Source: Prionailurus bengalensis (taxonomy: Eukaryota > Chordata > Mammalia > Carnivora > Felidae). From it: a DNA stretch of 64,000 nt. Position 1 is the stretch's first letter; the number at the start of each line of letters is the position of its first letter. The position numbers were made by a program, and so were the translations under genes. The notes beneath the pieces are model-generated. The model was not told the DNA's origin, made no database searches, and saw nothing but the letters and a program-made list of their open reading frames with translations. Positions 54,546 through 64,000 of the stretch are shown here, piece after piece. The DNA lies in contig NC_057343.1 in NCBI RefSeq assembly GCF_016509475.1, forward strand, positions 205,556,001 through 205,620,000, read 5' to 3'.

Positions 54546-56369
54546 TATACAGTAGCAAATTGTCTTTTAATGGGGCAAAGATTAGTCTACAAAAAATTGG
54601 AGAGTGATTCAAGTATTGAGTTCAATTTACTGAATACACACATCAGATGCTACCCATGGAAATTATATGGTCCGGGCTCCACTGGCTGGTGAATAGCCAT
54701 TATGATGTTCCGAGTCCCTACCTTGTTGCTTAGTCAGTCATCCCACGTGTTTTTCCCAGGATTCTCCAGTCCAAATATTCTTGATAATTCTCAAATTGTG
54801 GGTTGTAGAAAAAGGGCTTTTCCCTCTAGGAATCTGGGAGAGGTGGTCTGATAGGGTAGGGATGCTGGCCTCTCACGTGATCAGTGCCCCTACCTGCAGT
54901 ATTATGGTGCCTCTTCTGGGCAGCTGCTGTTGACCCACTGCCTACTCACTGGTGGTTGCCTCCTTCCCCCAGAGGGCTGACCTTAGACCGGCAGGGAAAT
55001 GCATCTACTGTTCTCATAAATCACCTTTTCAAAGAGATTCCCAGGTGGAGCTATTGGGATGACACACTCTGGAGTGTCCTTTCCAAAGCAAAAGGGCATG
55101 TCTGGGGCAGTTAGGAAAGGGGGTGAGGGTGGAGCGGAAAAAGCCTCACAATAAACCTCAGATCTTTGCTCGTTCATACCTCTGGGCCCCGCAGCTTTAT
55201 TAAGCCCCCTCTGCAAAGCCTTCTTTCTTATTTGCAAAAATTTTCCCATATTTCCCTCAAGGAGCCCCTACTCCATCAGACGGGTCTGTGTTTAAACTCC
55301 AGCTCTGAAACAAAAATAGGTTCTTTCCCGTGGGATTCCATGCTTTGTGTAGTGGTGGCCCTAGGGTGGTCTTTTGGGGAAGGTGTAGTCTTCTAATCCC
55401 TGATCAGCTTGCTTCCCCAACCAAGTAACTGTATAAATTGAATTAAAACTCTGTAAATGCAGAAGAAACGCCACTTAATCCCTCTTTTCAACCTTATTGC
55501 CACCTCTAAATCTTTCCTATCTGGAAATTCTGGATCATCATTGCAATCAGAGGAAGTTGCTGACCATTCTTTGAAATGGAAATACTCTGACAGGACGCTG
55601 ATCGAGAAAACCTGTAGGGGGCGCAGTTCTCCAAAAGAATCTTGGCATTGCCCTCGTCCAAACTACCCTGTTAACAGTCTACGCGGCCGAACTTTTTGAG
55701 CATTCTTCAGAGGATTCCATCTCTCCTGACTTTTTATATTTCCAGCTGCCTCAGGAGGGCACCAGTCACATCTGCCAACATGAAATAAATCTGGCCTGCC
55801 TCTTGCCTTTTGATAGTTAATCCGATTTAGGTTAAATGATCTCCAGGTGAGCCTGCCCTACCTTCATTTATGAGAAATGTAATCCAATTTACTGCTGAAT
55901 TTACGTGCTTTTCTGGCTTGAAACTATTCCTTGAATTGATGTCAGCACTCCGATAACTCAAATTCCTAATCACACAGATCTGCCAGTATTTCTTAATTCC
56001 CACAAGGCTTCTGAAAGTCCATTTCATATATTATAGTCGCTTGGGTCACAACTAATAGCAGTGGTCTGAGTGTTAGCTCTCTGAAGCTAGTAACTCTTCA
56101 TCTGTCTACTCCCAGGGTTTAGCTAGCGACTGAGTCTATAAGAATTTACAAGTATATGTATTTGGATATTACTCTATAAGAATTCACATAGTGGTTCTTA
56201 TGTAGTAAGACGGTGAATGAATGGATGGATACACGAATAAACCCAAAACTTTGGGATTTTAAAATAGTTTGACTTGGAGAATAGGCACCATAGTGTAGCT
56301 GAAGAAACAATTCATTTTAGGAGATAAATACTTTAATAAATGAAAGGACAACCAATGTTCTGTGCTCCT
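54546..56369. other. CCL28 intron 1, long low-repeat segment
   Basis: About 1.8 kb without SINE, L1 or a nameable old repeat, unusual in this window. Contains a strong CTCF-like motif at 55611. Frames at 54884-55114, 55166-55396 and 55457-55699 have no recognised domain or exon boundaries. Confidence 0.4.
55611..55626 (+). promoter_or_regulatory. CTCF-like motif, plus strand
   Basis: CCTGTAGGGGGCGCAG matches the CTCF core closely. Orientation is opposite to the motif at 50882. Confidence 0.55.
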
Positions 56370-56665
56370 ATAGCGCTTAAAAATGGAAACAATTCACATA
56401 CCATAAAATTTACCATTTTAAAGCCTACAATTCAGTGGTTTTTTAGTATCGTCACAGAATTGTACAACCATCGGTACTATCCAATTCCAACATGTTCATG
56501 TCTCCCCCAAAAAAGACCATGTACCTGTTAACAGTCCCTCCCCACTCCCTCTAACCCCCAACTCCTGGCAACAACATCCCGTCTCTATGGATTTGCCTAT
56601 CCTGGACATTTCATATAAATGGAATCACACAATATGTGGCCTTTCGAATCTGGTTTCTTTCACTT
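56370..56665 (-). mobile_element. Old L1 3' end, antisense
   Basis: Typical reverse L1M text: CATAAAATTTACCATTTTAA, GTACAACCATCGGTACTATC and ATAAATGGAATCACACAATA. Confidence 0.8.
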
Positions 56666-56724
56666 GTAACCCCATTCCACTTTACACATCAGTCTGCTAA
56701 CGTTTGTTTTGCTATGTTATGATT

Positions 56725-56860
56725 ATTTGCTGACCTCCCTGCCTCCCACTGGACTATTAAACATTGCAAGAGCAGAAAGTTTGCCTTGTTTATTTCAACA
56801 TTTCTAATGTTCAGGACCTGGCACAGAATGGACACTCAATAAATGCTTGATCTTCCTATT
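56725..56860 (+). mobile_element. L2 LINE 3'-end relic
   Basis: GGACTATTAAACATTGCAAG ... CCTGGCACAGAATGGACAC ... AATAAATGCTTGATC. Confidence 0.65.
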
Positions 56861-57169
56861 CCAGTCAGTCTGGTTTATTGGTGTTTGGGTGTGCCTCCAT
56901 GCACACTCCTTATATGCGTAACAAAATGAAAAGCCCTTTACTGCATCTAGATGCAGAGCAAAGAGGCTCTCCTCCTTAAGGCTATGAGACTAGGGTCAAG
57001 GCATTTCCCTAAGGCTCTGGAGAGGATCTGAAGGCAGCACAGAGGTTCTTGTACCATAGTTGATGAGAGTCTTGCCAGAGTATCCTTGCCCTGGTGTAAG
57101 ACACCAGCTTCTATGTGTTGGACTTGGACTCTGTGAGTTATACAAGCAATAAAAACATTCTTTTCTCTC

Positions 57170-57350
57170 CTACCCCAGTGCTCTGGACACACAGTTCCTT
57201 CTACTTGGACTGCTCCACTCCCTTTCTCAATCAGGTTAATTTTTACTCCACTTTTAGAATTGAGTCCAAACTGATGCCTACCTTGTCTTTCCTATTCAGA
57301 GTTAATTTCTCTAACTTTCTGTGTTTCTATAGGACTTGGTTCAGATTTCC
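57170..57350 (+). mobile_element. L2 LINE relic
   Basis: TTCTACTTGGACTGCTCCACT ... CAAACTGATGCCTACCTTG is diverged L2 text. Confidence 0.5.
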
Positions 57351-57399
57351 ATAGCGTTGGAGGTTTAAAAAAATACAAATATTGCATGCCAGTTAAAAA

Positions 57400-57587
57400 G
57401 TTGCCCCCCCCCCTCTGGAAGTGGTCTTTGCTTATAAATTCGGGCATATATAATTCCATAATTTTTCCTCTGTGTATGTGTCACATTCTTTTTATAAAAA
57501 TGGGGTCATTTATAGTTATTATACTGAAACTAGCTTTTCTCCCGTAACAATAAAACAATAAATTGTGGATATTCATATATCTTAGTG

Positions 57588-57626
<39 letters not shown>

Positions 57627-57760
57627 CATCCTTTATTCCATTTGGATGTACTGTTACTTATTTGTTGGTAGACATTTAAATGGTCTCTAATTTTTTGCTA
57701 TAGTGAACAGCTGTGCATATGTCTTTATGACTTGTGGAAGCCTTTTGGAAGAACAGAATT
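57400..57760 (-). mobile_element. Probable old L1 3' relic, antisense, with a CA run
   Basis: TTGGATGTACTGTTACTTAT ... TTTTTTGCTATAGTGAACAG resembles antisense L1 ends; low identity. Confidence 0.45.
57591..57625. repeat. (AC)n microsatellite, 17 units
   Basis: Uninterrupted AC dinucleotide run. Confidence 0.97.
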
Positions 57761-57824
57761 CTATAAGTTCAATTATAGTGGGCTAAGAGGGTTGTATCCT
57801 AAGCATTTAATTCTAAATGTGCCT

Positions 57825-57960
57825 CCACTACTATAGCCTCTTGAGGACATGGACATACTGTTATATTTATTCTTGTATCCCCCACTTACTGGCATTGTGC
57901 CTGGAACATTTTACCTGCACAATAAATATTGTTGAGTAATTAATGAATAGGTGAATAAAT
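57825..57960 (+). mobile_element. L2 LINE 3'-end relic
   Basis: TTGAGGACATGGACATACTG ... TGTGCCTGGAACATTTTACC ... CAATAAATATTGTTGAG. Confidence 0.7.
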
Positions 57961-58338
57961 GAATAATAATGGAAAGTTTTGATGCTCAAAAAGTGAGTCA
58001 CATAAACATTCTTAACTTCATATTCAGCTCCTCTACTCCATAGTTGTGAGGGACCTGATGTTTCCATGTGGACAAAGCATGGATATTGAGATTTTCCCCT
58101 ATCCTAAGGATAGGTGCCTCTATTGTTTAGAGCTGACACTATGAAGAGGTCAAAACATTTCTTTTAGCACCTAATTCAGGAGCTAATTTCTGTTATCATG
58201 AGGCTGCCACCTGCACCCACTGTTGGCTGTAATTTCTAAAAAATATTTTTAAAATTCACTGCCCACTTGGTGGACTGGGAAGCATAGGAGAATACTGTGT
58301 GCATGTGGCATGTAGGAGTTTGCAGATACACGTTTTAA

Positions 58339-58552
58339 CTTTTTTTTTTAATGTTTATTTATTTTTGGGACAGAGAGAGACAGAGTGCAAGTGGGGGAGG
58401 GGCAGAGAGAGAGGGAGACACAGAATCTGAAACAGGCTCCAGGCTCTGAGCTGTCAGCACAGAGCCCGACGCGGGGCTCGAACGCACGAACCGTGAGATC
58501 ATGACCTGAGCCGAAGTCAGACGCTTAACCAACTGAGCCACCCAGGCGCCCC
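58339..58552 (-). mobile_element. SINEC, antisense
   Basis: CAGATACACGTTTTA lies on both sides. Full body and head ending GAGCCACCCAGGCGCCCC. Confidence 0.94.
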
Positions 58553-58599
58553 CAGATACACGTTTTAGTAGGGGATCGGATTCCCTTTCATATTTGTGT

Positions 58600-59300
58600 T
58601 GCCCTCCTTACATCTGGGTAACGTAAGCTCCTCCTCCCTTGACCTCCTTCTCCAGTCACTCTGCACCTTAATGCATTTTGCTTATCACTGCAAGATGGAT
58701 TTTCCTAAAACTCTTCTCCTTTCCCAAATCTTTAATGATCCCCATTTCATAAAAGATAAACCTCCTTAGACTGACATTCAGGGCCTCACTGGTGTGACCT
58801 CAGTCTATCTTTTGAACCATATCCCCAATAGCTTACCTTCCTAGCTACTCATTTCAAAGTGTGGTCTATTTTTCTCCATTCCCTAAATACATCTTGGTCT
58901 TTCCTATCTCGGAATTCTTGACCATGCGCTTTATTTAGTCTTGACAAGTCTTCATTTTCTCCACCTATCCAAATTCTTAAATATTCATCCAAGTCCTTCC
59001 CTGGTAGGAAACTTCAAACCTGTTCCAGGGACCCGTGTGGTCTCTCTCTTCTAAACTGTGTGGGACACTCTGTCAACCTCACTTCTTTCAACTCGAATCA
59101 GGTCCGTCTTCAACCCTGCTAGCATCGTTGTCTGGAGCTATTTTTCATCTCTTCACTTGTTTTGTGTCTTTGTGTGAACTTAATGTTTTATCTTCCCCAA
59201 ATACAGTGTAAGTTCTAAAAGGGAGAGACATGTCCTGTCCCAGGTCTGTATTCACAGAGCCCTCAGTGAGTGTGTGCGCCTTGCTTGAGTGGATTAGCAT
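58600..59300 (+). mobile_element. L2 LINE relic, longer copy
   Basis: About 700 bp of diverged L2: CTTCTCCAGTCACTCTGCAC, AGGGCCTCACTGGTGTGACC, AATTCTTAAATATTCATCCAAG and GTGTAAGTTCTAAAAGGGAG in order. Confidence 0.7.
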
Positions 59301-59369
59301 TCTGTTTCTCTGGAATCTACAAAGAGAGCCAGGACCAGGTCGCTGCCTATTTGTTGTTTGTTGTCTTTA

Positions 59370-60310
59370 CTTTTTGTTTTTAAATTCCAGCAGAGTTAAT
59401 ATGCAGTGTTGTATTAGTTTCAGGTGTATAATATCGTGATCCAGCCATGCCATACATCACCCAGTTTCTCATCACAACAAGTGCACTCCTTAATCCCCAT
59501 CACTTATTTCATCGTCTCCCCACTCCCTTCCCTCTGGTAACCATCAGTTTGTTCTCAATAGTCAAGAGTCTGTTTCTTGGCTTGTCTCTCTCTCTCTCTG
59601 TCTCTCTGTCTCTCTTTCTCTCTCTCTCTCTTTACCTTTGCTCATTTGTTTTGTTTCTTAAATTCCACATATGAGTGAAATCATATGGTATTTGTCTTTC
59701 TCTGACTGACTTATTTCACTTCGCATTATACTCTGTAGCTCTACCCATGTCATTGCAAATGGCAATATTTCATTCCTTTTTATGGCCAAATAATATCCCA
59801 TTGTATATACATATACTGCTTCTTCTTTATCCACTCATCTATTGATGGACACCTGGGCTGCTTCCATAATTTGGCTATTGTAAATAAGGCTGCTAGAAAC
59901 ATAGAGGTGCATGTATCCCTTTGAATTAGTGCTTTTGTATTTTTCGGGTGAATACCCAGTAGCGTGATTGATTACTGGATCATAAGATATTTCTATTTTT
60001 AACTTTTTGAGGAACCTCCATATTGTTTTCCATAGTGGCTGCACCAGTTTGTCTTCCAACCAACAGTGCATGAGGGCTCCTTTTTCTCCACATCCTTGCC
60101 AACACTTGTTGTTTCTTGTGTTGTTGATATTAGCCATTCTGATTGGTGTGAGGTGATATCTCATTGTATTTTTGATGTGCATGTCCCTGATGAGTGATGT
60201 TGAGCCTCTTCTCATGTGTCTGTTGGCCATCTGGATATCTTCTTTGGAGAAATGTCTGTTTCTATCTTCTGCCCATTTTTAAATTGGATTATTTGTTTTT
60301 TGGCGTCCAG
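59370..60310 (-). mobile_element. L1 3' part, antisense, ending just before CCL28 exon 2
   Basis: L1 3' UTR and ORF2 end in reverse (TTAGTTTCAGGTGTATAATA near 59416, CACATATGAGTGAAATCATA near 59667, GAGGAACCTCCATATTG near 60010). The open frame on the minus strand at 59835-60230 is L1 ORF2 remnant, not a gene. Its right end lies about 55 bp from the splice acceptor of CCL28 exon 2. Confidence 0.88.
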
Positions 60311-60364
60311 GCCGTTGTTCTATGAATTGTAAGATGTAACATTTTCTTTCTTTTCTTCTTTTAG

Positions 60365-60491
60365 CCATACTTCCCATTGCCTCCAGCTGTTGCACTGAGG
60401 TTTCACGTCATATTTCCAGAAGGCTTCTGGAGAGAGTGAATATATGTCGCATTCAGAGAGCTGATGGGGATTGTGACTTGGCTGCTGTCAT
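60365..60491 (+). CDS. CCL28: CC chemokine 28, exon 2 (N-terminal chemokine domain)
   Basis: The acceptor has a long pyrimidine tract (TTTCTTTCTTTTCTTCTTTTAG, ending 60364) and the donor is CAT|GTGAGT at 60492. The 127 bases run in frame with exon 1. They encode Ala22, then ILPIASSCCTEVS and on to residue 63, with codon 64 (AT|) completed in the next exon, as in human CCL28. The adjacent cysteines C30-C31 are the CC-chemokine signature; further cysteines are C49 and C58. Basic residues RRLLER follow the N-loop. The rest of the chemokine fold and the long basic C-terminal tail of CCL28 are encoded in exon 3, which is not within this window. No stop or frameshift is present, so the gene appears functional as far as it can be read. 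Confidence 0.95.
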
Positions 60492-60949
60492 GTGAGTACC
60501 CTGCCTCAGGGAGGTCTAAAACTGTCCAGTGATCATTTCTCAGCCAGTGAGCAGTAGGTTGGGAAGGCTTTGCCTGAGTGCAACATACAAGCGATCGTTC
60601 AAACGAGGGGGGGGAGAGTAAATACTCCACCTTTCCGGCACCAGGCTCCCTGGAGTGAGCACACAGTCTCTGAGTACCTGCATGTTCAGAGCCCCACGCT
60701 GGCCTCCGCTGCCCCTACTGCAGTGCTGTGATTCAGGATAAATATCTTCAGTCACTGGACAATGTGCGTGACTTTTCTAAACAAAACTAGGCACACTCTG
60801 GGTAAAAGAACAAAACAAAAAGAAAAACAGAAGGTGACTCTGTTTTATTTTGTGACTTTAACTGTAGCTTTTTCCAGGCAAGTATACAGGTTGCTGTCTT
60901 TTTTACTCTCTGAATTCATCAGGGGTATATACAAGGTTCAAAGAGGTAG
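60492..60949. other. CCL28 intron 2, start
   Basis: Intron DNA with no repeat recognised. The short frames have no known content. Confidence 0.45.
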
Positions 60950-61592
60950 GTAGCACCTCACACCTGTCAGAATAGCTAAAATTAACAACACAGGAAACAA
61001 CAAGTGTTGGCGAGGATGTAGAGAAAGGGGAACCCTCTTGCACTGCTGGTGGGAATGCAAACTGGTGCAGCCACTCTGGAAAACAGTGTGGAGGTTCCTC
61101 GGAAAGTTAAAAAAAAAGTTAAAAAAAAAAAGTTAAAAAAATAGTAGTCCATCGACTAATGAATAAAGATGTGGCGTATATACAGTGGGATATATTTGGC
61201 TATCAAAAGGAATGAAATCTTGCCATTTGCAACAATGTGGATGGAGCTAGAATGTAGTATGCTAAGTGAAGTAAGTCAGTCAGAGAAAGACAAATACCAT
61301 ATGATTTCACACATAGGTGGAATTTTAGAAACAAAACAGGTGAATATAGGGGAAGGAAAAAAAAAGAGAGGGAAGCAAACCATAAGAGAGTCTTAACTGT
61401 AGAGAACAAACTGAGGGTTTGTGGAGGGAGTTGGGTAGGGGATGGGCTAAATGGGTGATGGGTATTAAGGAGGGCACCTGTTGTGATGAGCACTTACATA
61501 TAACACTGGGTGAGAAATCACTAAATTCTACTCCTGAAACCAGTACTACACTATATGCTGACTAACTAGAATTTAAACAAAACTTGAAAAAA
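60950..61592 (+). mobile_element. L1 3' part, sense, internally deleted
   Basis: Sense L1 text (CCTCACACCTGTCAGAATAG, GGGAATGCAAACTGGTGCAG), an A-rich junction at 61105-61142, then the ORF2 end and 3' UTR (GATGTGGCGTATATACAGTG, AAGTAAGTCAGTCAGAGAAA). Its interior is the near inverse complement of parts of the L1 at 59370-60310. Confidence 0.88.
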
Positions 61593-61593
61593 T

Positions 61594-61805
61594 GGGGGCG
61601 CCTGGGTGGCTCAGTCAAAGCATCCGGCTTCGGCTCAGGTCACGAACTCATGGTTTGTGGGTTTGAGCCCCGCGTTGGGCTCTGTGCTGAGAGTTCAGAA
61701 CCTAGAGCCTGCTTCAGATTCTATCTCCCTTTCTCTCTGTTCCTCCACCACTCAACTCTGTCTCTGTCTCTCTCTCTCCAAAATAAATAAAGATTAAAAA
61801 TGTTT
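61594..61805 (+). mobile_element. SINEC, sense
   Basis: Head GGGGCGCCTGGGTGGCTCAG with a short deletion in the A-box region. AACTTGAAAAAA before and AGCTTGAAAAAA after form the duplication. Inserted at the tail of the L1. Confidence 0.93.
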
Positions 61806-62024
61806 TTTTAAGCTTGAAAAAACAAACAGAAGTATAGAGATGTCTGTACCTGTCACATGCAATCAAGCATGAATGCTCATCTTTGCTCTTGATTCTGGGC
61901 TGTTGGCTCATGGTGAACCCTTTCACCCTTACCTCTGGCTCAGTTATTAAAAATTTTAGATTTCTGTGTTCTTCATGTCTCCATAGAAACTTTAAAACCA
62001 AATCTGGATTCTGACAACAAGGCT

Positions 62025-62150
62025 GTGAGGAAGGCGTACATTATCTCCATGTCACACAGGATAGAGCTGTGGCTGAGGAGATTACATGGTTAACCTGGGT
62101 GACGTACAGCTAGAGAATGGCAGAGATGGGTTGTGAATCAGGTCTTTCCA
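62025..62150 (-). mobile_element. MIR SINE relic, antisense
   Basis: AAGGCGTACATTATCTCCAT ... AGAATGGCAGAGATGGGTTG is MIR in reverse. Confidence 0.6.
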
Positions 62151-62628
62151 TTAGGAACACCACATGCCTCAAAGATCTCTCAAAAGTGATGATGCAACCA
62201 ACCATAAAATGCTCTCTCCAAACTTCATGGATTCTGTTTAAGTTCTAGTTTAAATTCCACTTATGGCTGCAGGGGGTGCTAATGAGCCATTTGGTATCCC
62301 TTCTTTTAGCTCCAAATAAGGCCATTGCTTATGCCTGAGTTCCTGAGTCACTGAGAAGCTTCTTTATTTACTCAATGAATTCAACAAATAGTTATTGATT
62401 AACATTTATGTACCAAGCACCATTCTATCCTCAGCTTGCGCTGGGCATGCACCAGTGACACAAAACAGACTATGCCCTCCTGCCGTCCCCAGAGATTCTA
62501 TTCAGCTGGGTCCTACAGACCATTCTCTGAGATTTAAGATACATTTTTATTTCCCTTTCAGAGGAATCCATCCACTACCCAACTTTGAAAAACACTGCTC
62601 CAAGACAGGATTCTTAGTCAAAGGAAGA
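62151..62628. other. CCL28 intron 2, unassigned
   Basis: No exon recognised. Holds a weaker CTCF-like stretch GGCTGCAGGGGGTGCT at 62265-62280. Confidence 0.35.
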
Positions 62629-62629
62629 G

Positions 62630-62795
62630 GGGTGCCTGGGTGGCTCAGTGGGTTAAGCGTCCCACTCTTGATTTTGGCTAGGTCATGATCTCACGGTTTG
62701 TGGGAAAGAGTCCTGTGTCAGGCTCTGTACTGTCAGCACAGATTCTAGGATTGCCTCTCTCTCTGCCCCTCTCCCACCCTCAAAAAAAAAAAAAA
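62630..62795 (+). mobile_element. SINEC, sense, partly deleted
   Basis: Head GGGGTGCCTGGGTGGCTCAG, damaged B box (GGGAAAGAGTCC), shortened CT body and poly(A). Confidence 0.9.
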
Positions 62796-62868
62796 TTAGA
62801 AAGCACTTGATTTTAATTAAAGGGAAACTATGAAGCCAATATCTTGGATCTAAAAATGCTTACTGTTG

Positions 62869-63078
62869 GGATGCCTGGGTGGCTCATCAGTTAAGCATCA
62901 GACTTCAGCTCAGGTCATGATCTCACGGTTTGTGGGTTCAAGGGCCAGGTCGGGCTCTGTACTGACAGCTCAGAGCCTGGAGCCTGCTTCAGATTCTGTC
63001 TCTCCCTCTCTCTCTCTGCTCCTTCCCCGCTTGTGCTCTCTCTGTCTCTCAAAAATAAACCATAAAAAAAAAAAAACT
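62869..63078 (+). mobile_element. SINEC, sense
   Basis: Head GGGATGCCTGGGTGGCTCAT, CT body and AAAAATAAACCATAAAAAAA tail. Confidence 0.91.
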
Positions 63079-64000
63079 TTATTAAAGTACAGGTTTGTAA
63101 ATTGGTCTCTCTGTGCTATAAGACAACTGAAAAATAGATTAGTTATGACCTCATCTCACATAAGATGAATTTGACTAGGTGGTGTTTTTAAATCATAAAT
63201 TACAGATCTTCTTTGTTGTTTTTTTCTGACATTCAACATAAATAGATAAAAGTTCTCTTGTTTTCAAATTGTTTTACAAAGAGCATGTCTTTACTTATCT
63301 AAAATGTAGTCCCTTAACTTTGAATATATAGGTTCGAGAATAGTATTTTAGATGCAGAAAACATGGCAAGTGTTGGCAATACAACTCACAAAAAGCATTT
63401 ATTATTAACCACAACTAACTAATATAAATTAGCTTATGGTGAACTCACTAGATTTCTTTCCTTTTCCTTTTCTGCCTAGAATAGGTCCTTTATTTCATAC
63501 CCTATAAGTGATCATTGTAATTTTTGTTCTCTGAGAGAGGAGTTTGTTTAAATCCTTCTACAGTGACTTCATTAAAGAGCTTCGGGCAGTTTCTAAACAT
63601 AAACACAGTGCAAAGTTGTTTATCTTGGGCAGAGGGCTGAGGTTTTGAAGCTCACAGATACTATCTGTTGGGAGGAAAACTTGGGGTTATTAAAGTTGTC
63701 TGGGAGGCTTGAGTATTTTTTCAGAAGTGATTGTTGAGGGGCTATTCTGCTTGGGGGAAAGGGGAAAGAAAAAAGGTTTAGGGAACAATTACAGGTTTAA
63801 TCTCTATGGCGGGGCCAACCCCATCGGCCCAGTGGCCGGTCCCTAGCTACTCTCTTTTGGGCAAAAGAACCAGGGGATCAGCTTTATGTTTCTTAGAGCC
63901 CAAACTCTCCACCAGAGAGTACCCAATGGTGGTGGGGGGAGGGGGGCAGTGCCCATCAGAATACCGTGGAGTTGGGGATGGCTGAGGGAGTGTGGAATAG
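63079..64000. other. CCL28 intron 2, right edge
   Basis: About 900 bp with no repeat or exon recognised. The last 220 bp are GC-richer, with a G-run near 63935. CCL28 exon 3 (basic region around VKRRRICV) is not found here. Confidence 0.45.

Noticed and set aside
59835..60230. 131-codon minus-strand open frame
   Set aside because: Remnant L1 ORF2 coding sequence, truncated at both ends.
6142..63078. Many tRNA-like heads with A/B boxes
   Set aside because: These are SINE heads with CT bodies and A-rich tails, not tRNA genes; none folds as an isolated tRNA with proper ends.
60492..64000. Search for CCL28 exon 3
   Set aside because: No sequence encoding the expected basic chemokine region was found; it must lie beyond the window.

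Overview
This window is nuclear DNA from a cat-family carnivore. The clearest sign is about 47 copies of a tRNA-derived SINE with the head GGGGCGCCTGGGTGGCTCAG, a CT-rich body and an AAATAAATAAA tail. This is the feliform SINEC type. Several copies look young, with intact target-site duplications. The rest is typical mammalian intronic and intergenic sequence: L1, L2, MIR, MER5-type and Tigger-type relics, solo retroviral LTRs and microsatellites. There are no operons, CRISPR arrays or prokaryotic genes.

Three protein-coding genes can be placed, all on the + strand. (1) The last coding exon of a gene I take to be C5orf34 is at 1739-1932, with its poly(A) signal at 2096. (2) TMEM267 is complete in its coding part. 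A CpG-rich promoter lies near 4130-4720, the first coding exon is 16278-16589 and the second is 20842-21177. Together they encode 215 residues. (3) CCL28, a mucosal CC chemokine, is present as its first two coding exons (39344-39407 and 60365-60491); exon 3 lies beyond the right edge. The order C5orf34 - TMEM267 - CCL28, all in one direction, matches human 5p12. The about 2.2 kb gap between the first two genes and the roughly 17 kb between the last two fit a compact version of the same interval. The three proteins share no known pathway; they are neighbours by conserved synteny.

Layout. 1-2.1 kb: C5orf34 final intron (an old L1) and last exon. 2.1-4.1 kb: spacer. 4.1-22.9 kb: TMEM267, with an 11.8 kb 5' intron full of SINEs and antisense L1. 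23-39 kb: intergenic DNA with a 1,024-bp class II retroviral solo LTR (exact 6-bp duplication), a class I solo LTR nested in a MER5-type element, and a 5'-truncated young L1. 39.2-64 kb: CCL28 exon 1, a 21 kb intron 1 and the start of intron 2. Intron 1 contains an isolated CpG-rich segment (49.6-50.2 kb) with NRF1-like and E2F-like sites and a possible first exon. CCL28 exon 2 sits between two L1 fragments in opposite orientation.

Points most worth a second look: the His/Asp pattern in TMEM267, which resembles the DUF457/YdjM membrane hydrolase family; the CpG-rich promoter-like segment inside CCL28 intron 1; the inverted L1 pair around CCL28 exon 2; the young LTR and SINE insertions; and a SINE subtype whose B-box unit has been tandemly multiplied. 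I found no undescribed multi-gene system.
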